From positions 105,587,097 to 105,651,096 of the forward strand of contig CM037590.1 of the NCBI GenBank assembly GCA_021018995.1: a stretch of 64,000 bases of DNA, written 5' to 3'. A program made the translations under genes and the position numbers. Below are positions 1 through 12,154 of this stretch, piece by piece; the stretch's first letter is position 1; each line of letters opens with the position of its first letter. Under the pieces are notes generated by a model. That model saw only the letters and a program-made list of their open reading frames with translations, made no database searches and was not told the DNA's origin. This DNA comes from Chloranthus sessilifolius. Lineage: Eukaryota > Streptophyta > Magnoliopsida > Chloranthales > Chloranthaceae.

Positions 1-300
1 TGTTCCTGACTCCACTCCTAAGGCTCCTCCTCGAGATCCGTACGACATCTCCACTCCTCTCCAAGTATGGTTAATTAATGTAATTGCAATTTTCTTTTAG
101 GTTTATCTTTATTTATATCTGATGCATATTTGTCCATCTTGCAACAGCCCACAATCGAGATTTTGCCTCCGTCTACTCCTTCGGCTAATCCGCTGACGGT
201 TGAGACGATCGATTGTTCCATCCCACTTTTATTCTTGAGTATCTCTCATTTCATTATAGATGTACATTCTTCTTAGTTCAGTTATATGCTTCATATGTAG

Positions 301-678
301 GTCTATCAGCTAGAGGAGGTACGTCATGAGGCTAAGCATGTTCACTCCTGCCAGATGGCGAGTCAAACCCCTCTAGATGACCCTGATCAAAGCCGCCAAG
401 GCTTGGCGAACGATCTTATTGTCCAGCAGCGGACTCATGTTACGGAGTTGGAGTGTGCTCGCAGGATCGTGCAGGCGGAGATGCAGATCATTGTAGATTG
501 TTTGCAGTATGATCTAGAGAGGCGGGGTTTTGTTGCTAGGCCTTCTTCTCCCATGAGGCCTCCCATTGTTCCCCACGCTTTAGTTGAGGCTTCAGTGGAT
601 CAGACACCAAATTCATGGGTCGTGGAGACTAGAGACAGCAGTGATCATCATCCAGCCCAGAGGCAGCGAAACGAGTAG
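301..678 (+). CDS. 3' exon of an unrecognised spliced gene
   Basis: An open stretch runs from an intron acceptor (TAG at 298-300) to a TAG stop at 676-678. It gives about 125 residues beginning VYQLEEVRHEAKH, with an in-frame Met at 355. The middle is rich in charged and long aliphatic residues (LECARRIVQAEMQIIVDCLQ) and could form a coiled coil; the tail is polar and ends RQRNE. Upstream, 2-64 reads as a proline-rich exon (VPDSTPKAPPRDPYD) followed by a GT donor. A second acceptor at 146-147 leads to another proline-rich stretch that may be an alternative exon. This looks like the end of a plant mobile-domain (MAIN-like) or transposase-derived protein with a Pro-rich linker, but I cannot name the family. 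Nothing in the reading frame is broken. The rest of the gene lies left of the window. Confidence 0.5.
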   Translation, partial: VYQLEEVRHEAKHVHSCQMASQTPLDDPDQSRQGLANDLIVQQRTHVTELECARRIVQAEMQIIVDCLQYDLERRGFVARPSSPMRPPIVPHALVEASVDQTPNSWVVETRDSSDHHPAQRQRNE

Positions 679-2400
679 TTTATTTTTTTAGTCATTCTTC
701 ACTGTATATATAGGGGGTATGCCTCAAGTGACACTTGTACAAAAGCTTTTGATATATAGATGATTTTCTTATTCAGATGTACTCTCTTTTCTTCTGTCTT
801 TTTATTCCATCTGCTTCATTGGATGTCGTCAACTGTTATTGGGACTTGGATGCTTCTGAGCTGGCCTAATAGCAGTTGAAGATTACTTTTACCTGCACAT
901 AGAAACAAATAATAGTTAGTAATTTTTATTTTCCCCTTGCTGATTGTCAAGGAGGTGTCATCTCAAACTGAGGCTTGGTAATAAAAAGATAAATAGATCA
1001 TTTTTTATTTTTTTATTTTTTATTACTACTATTATTACATGGTGGGATTTTTAAAGTAATAAGGCAACAAGGAAAGCAAATAACTGAAATAAAACTCTAA
1101 AAATGATTAAAAAAAAAAATGCCCCAATGTAGGAGTTTAGATGGTATTGGCAGCGTGATGTCTTTGATAGTCTTCCTGGATTGATGACCTTGTTGTTCTG
1201 CATCTAACTACTGAACAAAAGAGTGTCTCTGAAGTTGTTTGGAACGTTGGAGGGGAGATCTCTCTATTTTTAAACTTGTTCGCCTCAGCGAAGCAATGAA
1301 AGAGTCTTCTCTTAAAAAAACATCTTACCACACTCTTTGATTGGGTCGAAGCTTCTTCATCCTGCGGCAATGGTGACTTTGCGATCTTTGCAATAAATAA
1401 AATGCCCCAGTGTCAAGTCGCATTGGTACTTTCCTGGGCTTCACAAGTATCCAGAGTTAATCTAGGGCTACGTGAGGGACATGAATGTATTTGGGGAGTT
1501 AGTAAAGTTAGTAATGAAGAAAATCATTTTGCAATGTTACCATATTAGGTGGGACAGGTGAGACATTCCTTATTTCAGCTATATACCGGATTTACCTTTT
1601 CACAGTGATCATCATGTGGCGTAGTGTCGATAGGGATGGGGGTGAGTGGTAGATAGTAGGTGATCACATCATTCATCATTCACGAGTTTTCGATTTTATT
1701 TTTAAAATAATCTTTAAAAGGTTTTGACTTATCGTTTGAAAGTAAACATAAAGGAGGCGAGAAAGGGGTAAGACACAATGATGTGGGGATAGTTTCCTAC
1801 TTGTCAACTTTTCAGAAGATGGTTAACGGCCTTTTTCGCGGGTAGAGTGTGGTGCCTTAGTTGAGCTCTCCGTCATGTTTCGGTACCATGAAAATCTCAA
1901 ATTTTTCAATTAACAAGAATTTGTCCTCCTCCCACCACCGTACAACGATATCTAGATGTGTGAATATATCAGGGACACCCTCACATTTTTGCTTATGCTT
2001 CCATAGGTTCATTGACTTGTTCATTCATCGCATGCTCTCGCTCGGTTACGCTTCTTTTTTCTCTCTTTTTTGTGTCTCTCTCTTTTTATGTCTCTCTCTT
2101 TCATTGACTTGTTCATTGAAATAGCATGCTAACGCAAGAATCGTAAGTTTTGATTGATCCTAATATCTTCTTTTGCTCTAACATCAACTCCAATGGGGGG
2201 ATAGGGGGTGAGAATCTGTTGTTTTCTATATTTTAAAGCAGTTTCATATTCCACTAATATTTTCGATCAAATTGCCCAAGTAAGAAGGTGGGCGATGATT
2301 CAGAAAATTTTAACAGATAATTACAAATCCAAGTAACCCAAAAGAAATTTCAAATTTTCAAATCTTCGGAAAATGGTTTTAGAAATTTCAAACATAAAGT
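679..2400. other. Non-coding stretch, AT-rich
   Basis: The first part probably contains the 3' untranslated region of the preceding exon. The rest has only short chance reading frames, a (T)n/(A)n-rich segment around 990-1120 and a CT-rich tract at about 2050-2105. I see no gene or recognisable repeat here. Confidence 0.5.
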
Positions 2401-3839
2401 AAGAAGTTTTATAAACTTTCAGCTTTGATATCAACCTTCCCCGTGTATCACACCCCTCCCCTGCCTTCGCGGTCCGTTGGCTATAGCGCCGAGCAACGAT
2501 GCGGGCAGGCGCGACGGGTATGCTTCGTATTCATATTCATATTCATATATTTCTATTTCAACTTCTTATATTATTTTCCTTCCTTAAAATCCGTGAATTT
2601 CCACACATTTTTTTTTTCTAGATATCGCGGGAAATACTTAAAGTGTGGATACGATTAATTTCATTTATCCAATTAATCTCGAAAACATCAGTTAAATACT
2701 ATCGATTTAACTTTTCATTTTCGTTAACCTGATCAAGCATGTTTGGGTTTACGACTTGATCGTAACATTTTCAAACGAAGAGGAAATATAAATAAGACCA
2801 TTTCAAGAGATTTTTTCAAAAATAAAAACCTTAAAAAAGTCGATGTCCATACAAGCCCAATTACAAAGATATAACAATTATTTCCAAACATAATGGACTT
2901 AAAACAAAAACCAAAGCAAGGAAAAGATCTTAACAAAAATCCAAAAGTGTAGGTGTTGGTAGCTCTATAGACAAAATGAGCTTAACTTTCAGCGCAATGA
3001 TCGCTCCGGGATCTTTCCTTGTCCAGCTCCTCTAACTCTGTGTAGGTGGCAGCTCACTGGCCTCTGAAATTTTTGGGCTATAAAATGATCGTAAGCGATG
3101 AAGCTTAATAAAGTCTTAGTTAATTTTTGTAATAGGTTTTTAGTACTAGTAGTATAAGAATATTTCATAGGTGTAAGTACATGTGGGGTTTTTAGCAGTT
3201 GTTATAAAATAGAACTAAGCAAGATTAGACAAATCAGGGATTCTAAGTGCAATTAACATAAGTAATTTCTTATCTAACAAGAAGGTAATCATCTATAATA
3301 AGAGTAGCAGTTCATGATGTGTAATTTATAACTAAAGAAAGAAATAAAGAGATTTACAATCTAAGCATGGAATGTTATTCAGCAGGCTACTTGCAACAAT
3401 ATTATGATAATATCTAAAAAAAGAATTACAATTATGGTATTATCAAACACAAAGTTACAAGTTTCATTACGATTCTTCGAAAATTATCAAGTATAATTTA
3501 GATTGTTTAGATATTATGTGCTTATTATTAAATTCATAATTTATGGGTTAATTATTAATATCTTTTAATTAATTCGGTGTTGATACCGAATACCAACCAT
3601 GGTCCTGTATTCTGTATTCTATATGCCAATGTTTGCACGAACAAAGGTTGCACTCTTCGTCATTTTAGTCAATCAAGATAAGAATCAATGACCCTGTTGG
3701 TCTAACTAGACCCAATCGTTAGCTGACATTTCAATAATCCTTTTATATATGAGGTGCTCATGTGAACCTGTTCGTGAGAACAACGATAAACTATGTGAGG
3801 CTCTATTCTATATTTTGCATGGTATCATCTTTCCACTTT

Positions 3840-4283
3840 CAAATTTTTAGTATTTGTTACATTATTCAAACTTCTCGTATTCAAAATTTTGTATTCTAAA
3901 ATTCTATATTATAAAATTTTTTCTTTCACATTATGTATTTTGTACCCCAATTTCTAAGGTTCTGTATTCAAATTTATGTATTATGTACCCCAATTTCTGA
4001 GATTATGTATTCAAATTTTTGTATTATGTATCCCAATTACTAAGGTTCTGTGTTCAAAATTTTGTATTCTATACATGTTTTAAGATTCCGTTTTTTATAT
4101 TTTGTATTCTATACATGTTTCAAGATTCGTTCTTTTTTATTCTGTATTCAAAATTCTATATTCTATACATGTTTTAAAATTCTGTCTTTGATATTCTGTA
4201 TTCAAAATACTATATTCTATTCATGTTTCAAAATTCTATCTTTCATATTCTGTATTCAGTATTCAAAATTTACTTCTTTCTAG
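3840..4283. repeat. Degenerate short tandem repeats
   Basis: The words TTCTGTATTCAAAAT, TATTCTATACATGTTT and CAAGATTC recur. TATTCTATACATG-type cores lie near 4072, 4112, 4166 and 4220, a spacing of about 40-54 bases. Individual units are too diverged for a clean boundary. Confidence 0.6.
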
Positions 4284-4520
4284 AAGTTCAAACTCATGTT
4301 CAATCATGTCACTAATCTTTATCTATCAATCATTTGATTCAAGCAATGCATTCAAAATCAGAATCTGTATCCTATATTCAGTATTCTACAAGTTCAAACT
4401 CATGTTCAATCATGTCACTAATCTTTATCTATTAATCATTTAATTCAAGCAATACATTCAAAATCAGAATTTGTATCCTATATTTAGTATTCTACAAGTT
4501 AAAACTCATGTTCATGCATG
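4284..4520. repeat. 106-bp tandem repeat, about 2.2 copies
   Basis: AAGTTCAAACTCATGTTCAA starts at 4284 and again at 4390, and a third partial copy begins at 4496. The two full units match base for base apart from a few changes (for example TATCAATCATTTG against TATTAATCATTTA). Confidence 0.85.
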
Positions 4521-6690
4521 TCCAAGCAGAAGTCAGGTCCAATGGGTCTAATGAGTCAATGAGTTATCTCCTATGTGGTTTGGACCTTTACTAGATCCAA
4601 ATCTAGATGTACGGGGCTTTCTAAGGTCTGGGCCATTTATATTTATCCATTAAGGGCCTTTATCAAAAATATTTTGGGTTGGGTTCATATCTTAGAAAAT
4701 CATTTAAGATTTACCGAGTCGTGGGCCAGGTCTTTTAACAAAACTCTTATTTACTTTATCAATCCTCTTTACTAAGAATTTGATATTTGGGCTTTATTGG
4801 ATCATCAAAAGATTAGGCCGGGTCTTTTGACTTGGTTGACCAAATTCACATGGGTCTTATCACAGGTTAACTTCCTAATGACCATGTGATCGGGCATTTC
4901 TCAAATAGTCACGGGTCTCGGGTCAAGGTCCAAGTGTTGACAATGTTCATTAAATAATAAATTTTTCACAAGTGTGGCGGATAATCTACAGAAAATTGCT
5001 TGTCATTTTCGACTCTAATCGAATTTTCGAGTGCTTCGAAAACTGAGTGAAAGAGACTCGATAATCCCATCTTTCCCAAGTGATGGTACTCAAAAATATG
5101 ATCATGAATGATCATGGTTGACAGATAATTAGGTCTATTCTATTTTATCATATTTTTGGGCCAGATTTATGGAGCTTTACTGTCTAGTCCGTAACTCTTA
5201 GTGTCGATCGGGAAATCGAGCACTCAGTGACTTTATGGAAAGATCCACGAGTTACCTAAATTTTTCCTTTATATTTCAAGGGTCAAATGTCAAAGGATCA
5301 GGATGCAATCTAACTCATTCGATCAAGGGTCAGGTCTGATTCTGGCTAGGTGTCATGTTCCATAATTCTGCGTTACATTTTTTCTATTTTCTCAACAATT
5401 CTGATCGAATCATCGTGTGAAATTTTACCCAACCCTTAAGGACAGATCAGGGTCCATTCTCAATTTAGACTAGATTTTTCTGAAAGAAATTCGGGCCCGA
5501 AAATCACAGCTTTTCAAAGCTCTGATTTCAGGTGCAACAACGTAGCTTCGTGGCCTTGTACTCCAGGTGCTATGACTTTTAAACCGTATAAAGTTTGGGT
5601 CTAAAATTTTAACTGAGCATCGGGAACCCGTTAGATAATTTATCAGAATTTTTTGGAAATTTTTCGGATTTTATTTCCATGTAATTTGCTCATTGTTCTG
5701 ATAACAAATTATTGTGGGCTGCAAACCTAAAGACTTGGGCCTTCGATTTGGTCCACCTAGGGGTCCATTCAATGCCACACTTTTTGGGTCTCAGTCCGAG
5801 ACATTCCCAAGTTAATCCCAGATTCATCGGGGCCTCTTTCAATTTCATTCTATCTATTTAGGCAGCACTACTTGCTTGCCAGTGCTACTCGATTCGCCGA
5901 GCATCAATTTATCTTAAGGTGGCGGATTGGGCTTGAAGGGCATCTGATCGAGCCTAAAATTTTGAACACGATTACATTTTTCAAAAATCATTTTCTTTTT
6001 GGAAATCATTTTTTTTACAAAAATCATGATTCTTACAATCCATTCGATCGAGTTTTCAAGTTCTAATCGCTGTACTTTTTATAGCCCAAGTGACAAAATT
6101 TTGGGCTTTCTTCGGTACGCCATTGATCACCGTCGATCATTCATGATCTACGTTGGTCATGAGTTTCCAAAATTGGAAATCTCATTGAACCATTAGTCTA
6201 TCAAAATGGTCAAACTTTGATCTAAAGACCATCTAGTGGTCCCGATTAAAGTTAGTGACATAAAGCGTATATATTTCAAATATATTCCTATCCATGCATC
6301 TATCACCATTCAATTTTCATGATCAAATTTTCGGAGGTCTATCGTATCATCCTAAGATTGACTAATTCATTTATACTTATCAAATAATTAGTTTAACAAT
6401 CAAAAACGCATAAGCAAATTAAACACTTAACCATACATTTTAAGCAAATCGAACAACTATCAAGGTAATTAATCGTGACCATCCGATTGGGCACCTATCA
6501 AACTAATAATTGGGCTAAACTTTTTTATGATGTGACCTTATAAATCTTAGTATATTTCGGTCCCAAGACATGTAAAAAATCTATTCTAATTCTACAAGCA
6601 ATAATGCAAGGATTCAATGGTAAATCATATGCAAGCTATTTATCAATCAAGCAATCTAAGATCATTCATTTGGTCATGATTAAAATCAGT

Positions 6691-8044
6691 TGTAGACACC
6701 CAAATTTGGCCCAAAGCTCGATTGACCCATACTTCGAGAATGGCATACTTCCAAGCTTCCGAAAGAATTTTTGAAACCTTTAGAACTTGACCCGAACCCT
6801 TAGAACCCTTCCCGGACCCCTAAAACCCACAATTGAACCCATTGGATCCATATTGAACCTACTTCAGGCCCACAAGACAGCCTGCCAATTTTTTGTCAAA
6901 AGTTGGCTATGCGTGCATACTATGCACGTATAGGAAAATTCTGACAGAAATTGGCTATGCATGCATACTCTGCATGCATATCCAATTTGGCTTTTGCTTC
7001 AAAGCCACCCAACTCGAGGCCTAAACTTTCAGCTTCTGAAGAGATTTTTAAAGCATGCGTGCATACTATGCATGCATGCCTTAAAAAGAAAATTTCTCAA
7101 AAATGGCAGATTTCAGTTTTCAAGTTTGACTTGTGGTCCATCTCGGAGTTCGGGGTGTATTTCTTTAGGACCCTTATACCCCTTTAAAATTTTCATATCA
7201 CCCTTATGTCATTCAAGTTATCACCCTATCATCCACCATTAAATACAATTCACACTTCTCCAAGCCCTCAAAAACCTTAGATGGTCCATTACCTAATTGT
7301 TAAACTCATTAGTGAGCTAGTGACTCACTAATTACTCTCAACTCTATAAATAGAGACCCCCCCTCCTTGTTTAGGACACTTTTTCAAATCCTAAAGGAAA
7401 AATTATAGAAAAATAGTCACCCATCTCCACTCTTAAACCTTCCCCAAGCCTTGAAACCTAGTTCCATCCTTCATAAACCATTACAATTCCATCATCAATC
7501 CCTCCAAGCCCTAGCAAAGCTCTCATACCATCATTTCCAAACCATCATCTTCCCAAACCTTAGCTAGTTAGAACCTTCTCTATCGAAAGCTCACCGGTGT
7601 TGCATCCAGCCCTTTCGGACAATGGTGCTACAAGGGCCCGAGAGCTTCGACTCTCCCCTCTTTTTCTCTACCTTCTTTTTTATTTTTCCTCTATCCTAGG
7701 ATTTGAGTCGTTACACCGCCAAATTTTCGGTGATTGAGGAGAACTCCATAGGATCTGAGTGCCTTCGGGTAAGGGGAAGTGCTACCCATTTTTCTATATT
7801 CTGTATATACTTGGCCATAGTAGAGATTGCTCACGAGCGGTTCAATCGGTGCCTAACACCTTCCCGATTGATAACCGAAGCCCTTGCCTAAAGGCTTTGG
7901 TATTGACCAGTGATTCGAAGTCATATCTCGCACTTCAGTACTTACGATAGTAATTTTGGGTATCCCGAGACACCAAAAGCTCTGGTGGCTTCTCCATTTT
8001 TGAGCGCATCGTCGCGACGGACTCGCAAAGTCCACAGTTGCACA
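6691..8044 (+). mobile_element. LTR 1 of a Tat/Ogre-like gypsy retroelement
   Basis: The segment starts TGTAGACACCC and ends GTTGCACA, the TG...CA form of an LTR. It is followed after two bases by a primer-binding site. A TATA box (TATAAATAG) is at about 7345, followed by a C-rich run, as expected for an LTR promoter. The whole unit is repeated, diverged, at 8832-10374, with the same start, TATA context, 'GTCGTTACACCGCCAAA' block and end. The combination of this start and an arginine-type primer-binding site suggests the Tat/Ogre lineage; no pol gene is present to confirm it. Confidence 0.75.
6906..7080. repeat. TATGCATGCATA palindromes in LTR 1
   Basis: Near-palindromic 25-28-bp words of the form TATGCGTGCATACTATGCACG recur near 6908, 6955 and 7053, about 270-440 bp upstream of the LTR TATA box. 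The equivalent stretch of LTR 2 carries diverged relatives. Confidence 0.75.
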
Positions 8045-8046
8045 GA

Positions 8047-8065
8047 TGGCGACTCCGCTGGAGAT
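8047..8065 (+). other. Primer-binding site of LTR 1 (tRNA-Arg type)
   Basis: TGGCGACTCCGCTGGAGAT begins two bases after the LTR end. Its complement ends in CCA, as a tRNA 3' end does, and resembles the tRNA-Arg site known for Ogre/Tat elements. The assignment to tRNA-Arg is from memory of that lineage. Confidence 0.7.
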
Positions 8066-8831
8066 ATTTGTTTAGAGTTTCAACTTGAAGTTTTGGCCCC
8101 ATTGCTTGTGTTTTTCTCTTTTTGCTCACTTTTTGCTTTCTTACCCCTACAATTCTGCATCTTTTTACCTAGTCATTTGACTGGCCACACTTTTACTGTC
8201 TAAGCTATTTGGCAGACCTACTTGATAAATTAGATTTAAATTTCCGTCATTTACAGTCTAAACCGTTTCGCAGGCTTACTTGATAATTAGATTTAAATTT
8301 TTTATCATTTACATTTCGACACTTCATGTTTTCCTCCTAGTCGCTTAACTGGTCCCATCTTTTTTTTATTACTTGTCATATTCACCCTTGAGTGTCGGCC
8401 CGTAGTGGCGGCACGGGACTCTCACAACCCGAATTGAGAAGGTGGCGGAAGCGTCATTTTTGGACTTCAGTGAACTTCCCTTAAGTGAATTTAAAAATGA
8501 ATTATGAGGGAGAAAAAATTAGGCAACGATACACCTAACTCGGTTTCAAGTAGAGTGACAGCCCTCGTGGTGATGATTTCAAAAAGAATCACCTCATCCA
8601 GTATCTAAGAAGGCACTTGCGCTGAAGGTATATTGGGTGGAAGACCGAACATGTTATGAAGCCTAACACCTTGGGGAGCGCATTAGCGGAATTGAATCGG
8701 CCTTGTATCCCTAGATGCGGATAGGAGGGACCCGATAAGCAAGGAAAAACAATCCCTGGAGGCATTGCCTCCAAGAACCAAATCAAGGACAAACTCAGAT
8801 CTGTAATCTGGAAATATACATATATAGTAAG
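8066..8831 (+). mobile_element. Untranslated leader after LTR 1
   Basis: This is the start of the internal region of the same element. It has two near-repeats reading AGTCTAAACCGTTTCGCAGGC-like text and a block with GTAGTGGCGGCACGGGAC. It is shared with 10395-11045. It stops at the start of LTR 2 without any gag reading frame. Confidence 0.65.
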
Positions 8832-10374
8832 TGTAGACACCCAAATTTAACTCAAGGCTCGATTGACCCATACTTCGAGAACGACATACTCCCGAGCTTC
8901 CGAAAGCATTCCTTAAACCCTTAAGAATCATCCCGAACCCTTAGGAACTATCCCAAACCTTTAGGAATCAACTTGAGCCTTTAGAACCCATCCCGAACCC
9001 TTAGAGTTCACCCCAGATACATAGAGACCCTCCTCGAAATTTTAGAAGCTAATCCGAACCCATACTAGACCCAACCCGAGCCCACAATCCGGCCCTTCAA
9101 AATTTGGGCCAACATTGGGGCTATGCGTACATACTATATACCTATAGGCAATTTCTGATAGGAATTGGCTATGCATACATACTATGTACATATAATCAAA
9201 ATTTGGGACTATGCGTATATACTATGTACACATAGGCAATTTCTAGAGGAAATTGGCTATGCATACATACTATGTACGCATAGTCAATTTTACCTTATTC
9301 TTTAGAATTTCCCTGGCTTGGGCTCTGAACTTCTTAGCTTCTATGAAAAATATTGTTTCTAAGTTATGCGTACATAACTTAAAATTTTGTTTTTTATTAA
9401 AAAATGGCCGAAATTCACTTTTGAGGTTTGACTTTTTTACCACCCCAAAGTTTCGGGTGGATTTTTTTAGGACTGTTGCACCCCTCCTAGCCTTAAATTC
9501 TACCCTTTTGCCATTTAGAACACCACCCTATCATCTACCATTAAACCCAAGTTCCCACCCATCCAAGCTTCCAAAAACTTAGAAAACCTTAAATTAGAGA
9601 TTACCTAATTGCTAAAACATTAGCCCTTAAGTATTCCTCTAATTACTCTCAACTCTATAAACCCCCCCCCCCCCCCCTCTTTGATTAAGCTTGAAAAAAA
9701 TTTCCAAAAGAGAGAGCTTTAGAGATTGCCCTCCTTTTCAAGCAATCATCCCTTCCAAATTTCAGAACCTAGGTTTGCTATTCATATCATACCCCATCTT
9801 CCATCATCAATCTCCTACCATTAGCAAGAACAAAGCCTTTGTCTATCCCTCCTTCCTTCTAGCTTCCAAGCCTTAGAAGTTAAGACCCTTTCCTCAACCC
9901 ATTTGCGATCGGAAACTAATCGGAAGCGCACTTACGCGAAGGTTCACAGCGGTGCTATAAGGGCCCGAGAGCTCCGACTTTCCTCTCTATTCCTCTACCT
10001 TCTTTTGCTTTCTCTCTATCTTAGAATTGAGTCGTTACGCCGCCAAAATTTTATCGGGTGCGAAGGGCTCAATAGAATCGGAGTGCCTTCGGGCAAGGAG
10101 GGTGTAGTTTATTTTATTTTCTTTATTTTATTTGGTCATAGTAAAGACCGCTCACGAGCGGGTCAATTGGTTACCTAACACCTTCCCGATTAATAACCGA
10201 AGTCCTTTCTCAAGAACCTTTAGCGTTGATCGGTGATACAGAGTCATATTTGACACTTCGGTGCATATAATATTATTTTTGGATATCCCGAAACACCAAA
10301 AGCTCTAGGTAGCGACTCCATTTTTTTTAAGAGCGCATCGGCACGACAGACTCGCTAAAGTCCACGGTTGCACA
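8832..10374 (+). mobile_element. LTR 2 of the Tat/Ogre-like element, tandem to LTR 1
   Basis: It starts TGTAGACACCC and ends GGTTGCACA. It is about 190 bp longer than LTR 1, partly from an expanded CGAACCCTTAGAA-type tract (8925-9030) and a C17 run (9662-9678) just after the TATA box. It is again followed by a primer-binding site, so it is laid out as a 5' LTR, not as the 3' LTR of LTR 1. Confidence 0.75.
9120..9290. repeat. TATGCATACATA palindromes in LTR 2
   Basis: Four imperfect copies of a roughly 28-bp word (such as TATGCATACATACTATGTACG) lie at about 9122, 9170, 9212 and 9259, separated by AATTTCTGATAGGAATTGGC-like spacers. A half copy is at 9366. Confidence 0.8.
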
Positions 10375-10376
10375 AA

Positions 10377-10394
10377 TGGCGACTCTGCTAGGGA
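10377..10394 (+). other. Primer-binding site of LTR 2
   Basis: TGGCGACTCTGCTAGGGA follows LTR 2 after two bases. It differs from the site at 8047 at a few positions. Confidence 0.7.
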
Positions 10395-11045
10395 TAGTTT
10401 GTAGAACTTCTCTTTGAAGTAAACCTCCTTTTGCATGTGTTTTCCTTTTTACTAACTTTTGCTCGTTTTTGCTTACTTACTTACCCATACGATTCCGTCA
10501 TTTTTTACTTACCTCTACGATTCCGTCATTTACCACCTTAGTCATTTGGCGAGTTACTTGATAATTTAGCTTCAATTTCATGTTACTTGCCACCTTAGCC
10601 GTTTGACGGGTTACTTGATAATTTAGCTTTATTTTCTTGTCATTTACCGTTTTAGTCGCTTGGCGGGCCTACTTGATACAATTTACATTTTCTGCTTAGT
10701 CGCTTGACCGGCCCTGTCATTTTCTTACTCTTTATCATATTCTAATAGTAGACGTCGGCCCGTAAAGGCAGCACGGGACTCTCACCCGTAGAGGTGGCAC
10801 GGGACTCTCACAACTCGTTTTTAGACTTAAGCAAGCTCTCTAAAATTTGAATTTAAAATTGAACCAAGAGGGGACTTAATTTCATTTTTTGCGGATAAAT
10901 TTTACAAAGGGATGGAATGATCTCAAAATGAACCACCTCATCCAGTATCTGATAAGGCACTTACGCCGGACGTATATCGGGTGGGTGACCGAACTTTACA
11001 AGGCCTTAAAACATCTTGGAGATGTGCCAATATGGCGGAGATAAT
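10395..11045 (+). mobile_element. Untranslated leader after LTR 2, truncated
   Basis: The sequence parallels the leader at 8066-8831, including duplicated GTAGAGGTGGCACGGGAC text and a shared CACCTCATCCAGTATCTGA block near 10941. Similarity to the first leader fades near 11045, after which no element sequence is recognisable. No gag start is present. Confidence 0.6.
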
Positions 11046-11780
11046 GTGACATGTGATCCAAACAAATTTAAAACCAACCTTTTTTCATTTGAAAAATGTG
11101 GCCTTCAACAAGGAAAATTTGAGTGGTACCTCTGTTGGTATCCTCCCTCCTTTGTGAAGCTTGAGATCGTAGATTCTATACTCTACGTTTGATTTCTCGT
11201 ATTAATAAGGTGAAGGTGCTTTATTGTGTTGCGTCCCTGTACAATATGCAACGCACATCTAAGTTATCTATGTCATATGAAAATATTAAAAAAAATAAAA
11301 ATAATAATAATAGTAATAATGATAAATGATTTCTACTAAGAATTGGGACCAATTTCAATCTTGGCCAAACAATTGCTTTGGGAGAGCGGTAACATATAAA
11401 ATCCGTAAAATATCTGCAGGTAGACCATTTGACCACGCAACTTGGTTGTGTACCACTGGCACATGACCCATGCACCTAATACAAACTCTTTAGGACGCTA
11501 AAAGTATGTTCGTTTCGACATAATTTGCCCATTTTATTGCAAAGCTCGCAAAAATGATCCAGCCGTGGACATTATTACGAAGGTGAAGCACTCGTTCCGG
11601 CTTGAAGTAACCTGGTAAAACAGTGTACATTGCGTGTATTTTTTTTAACTTTACCAGCCCCTTTGCCTCGTAAGGCCAAAAAATTACACGCGTTTTGCAA
11701 ACAGCTATTAGAATGGCTCCTTATTTTACAAGCTGTCCTTCCTAGTTAATACCAAACAGCCCTCTACCTAAAAGCTTTTA
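11046..11780. other. Non-coding stretch
   Basis: Only short chance frames are found. An A/T-rich trinucleotide run (AATAATAATAATAGTAATAAT) lies at about 11300-11322. Nothing else is recognisable. Confidence 0.4.
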
Positions 11781-11825
11781 AGGCTTTATTTGATAACATG
11801 AAAATGTAATTACACAGGTAAAAAA

Positions 11826-11898
11826 GGATCAAAATTTCGGTTTTCGTTTCGGTTTCGGAGGGGACCCGAAACCGAAATTTCGGCCGAAATTTTGATCC
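11826..11898. repeat. 33-bp inverted repeat (hairpin)
   Basis: The left arm 11826-11858 (starts GGATCAAAATTTCGG) pairs with the right arm 11866-11898 (ends CCGAAATTTTGATCC) around a 7-base loop, with only a few mismatches. The arms contain repeats of TTTCGG. Confidence 0.85.
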
Positions 11899-12154
11899 TT
11901 GGGTAGAAATGAAATTTAGTGTCCAATTATTTTTGTTTGATAGCTATATAAGGAGATAGAAATCAAATTACGTGAGCCTTGCATGAAAATTGAATTTTTA
12001 TTCACCAAGTCATTTTAAGAGGAAACCATTTCAATCTTTTAAGTGACTGAAATTATGTTTCCTACTAACAAAATATAAAATTTTATCATTTTATTAAAAA
12101 TATCTATTATTATTTAAATTTGTATCTTTAAAATACATTACCTCATTTTTATTG

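Larger units (their letters stand above)
2401..6690. other. Non-coding region upstream of a Tat/Ogre-like LTR
   Basis: No coding region is recognisable in these 4.3 kb. The sequence has short tandem repeats (3.84-4.52 kb) and then long unstructured text up to the LTR at 6691. Tat/Ogre-type gypsy elements often have a long, repeat-bearing untranslated region between pol and the 3' LTR, so this could be such a region, but no polypurine tract or pol remnant is visible to prove it. Confidence 0.35.
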
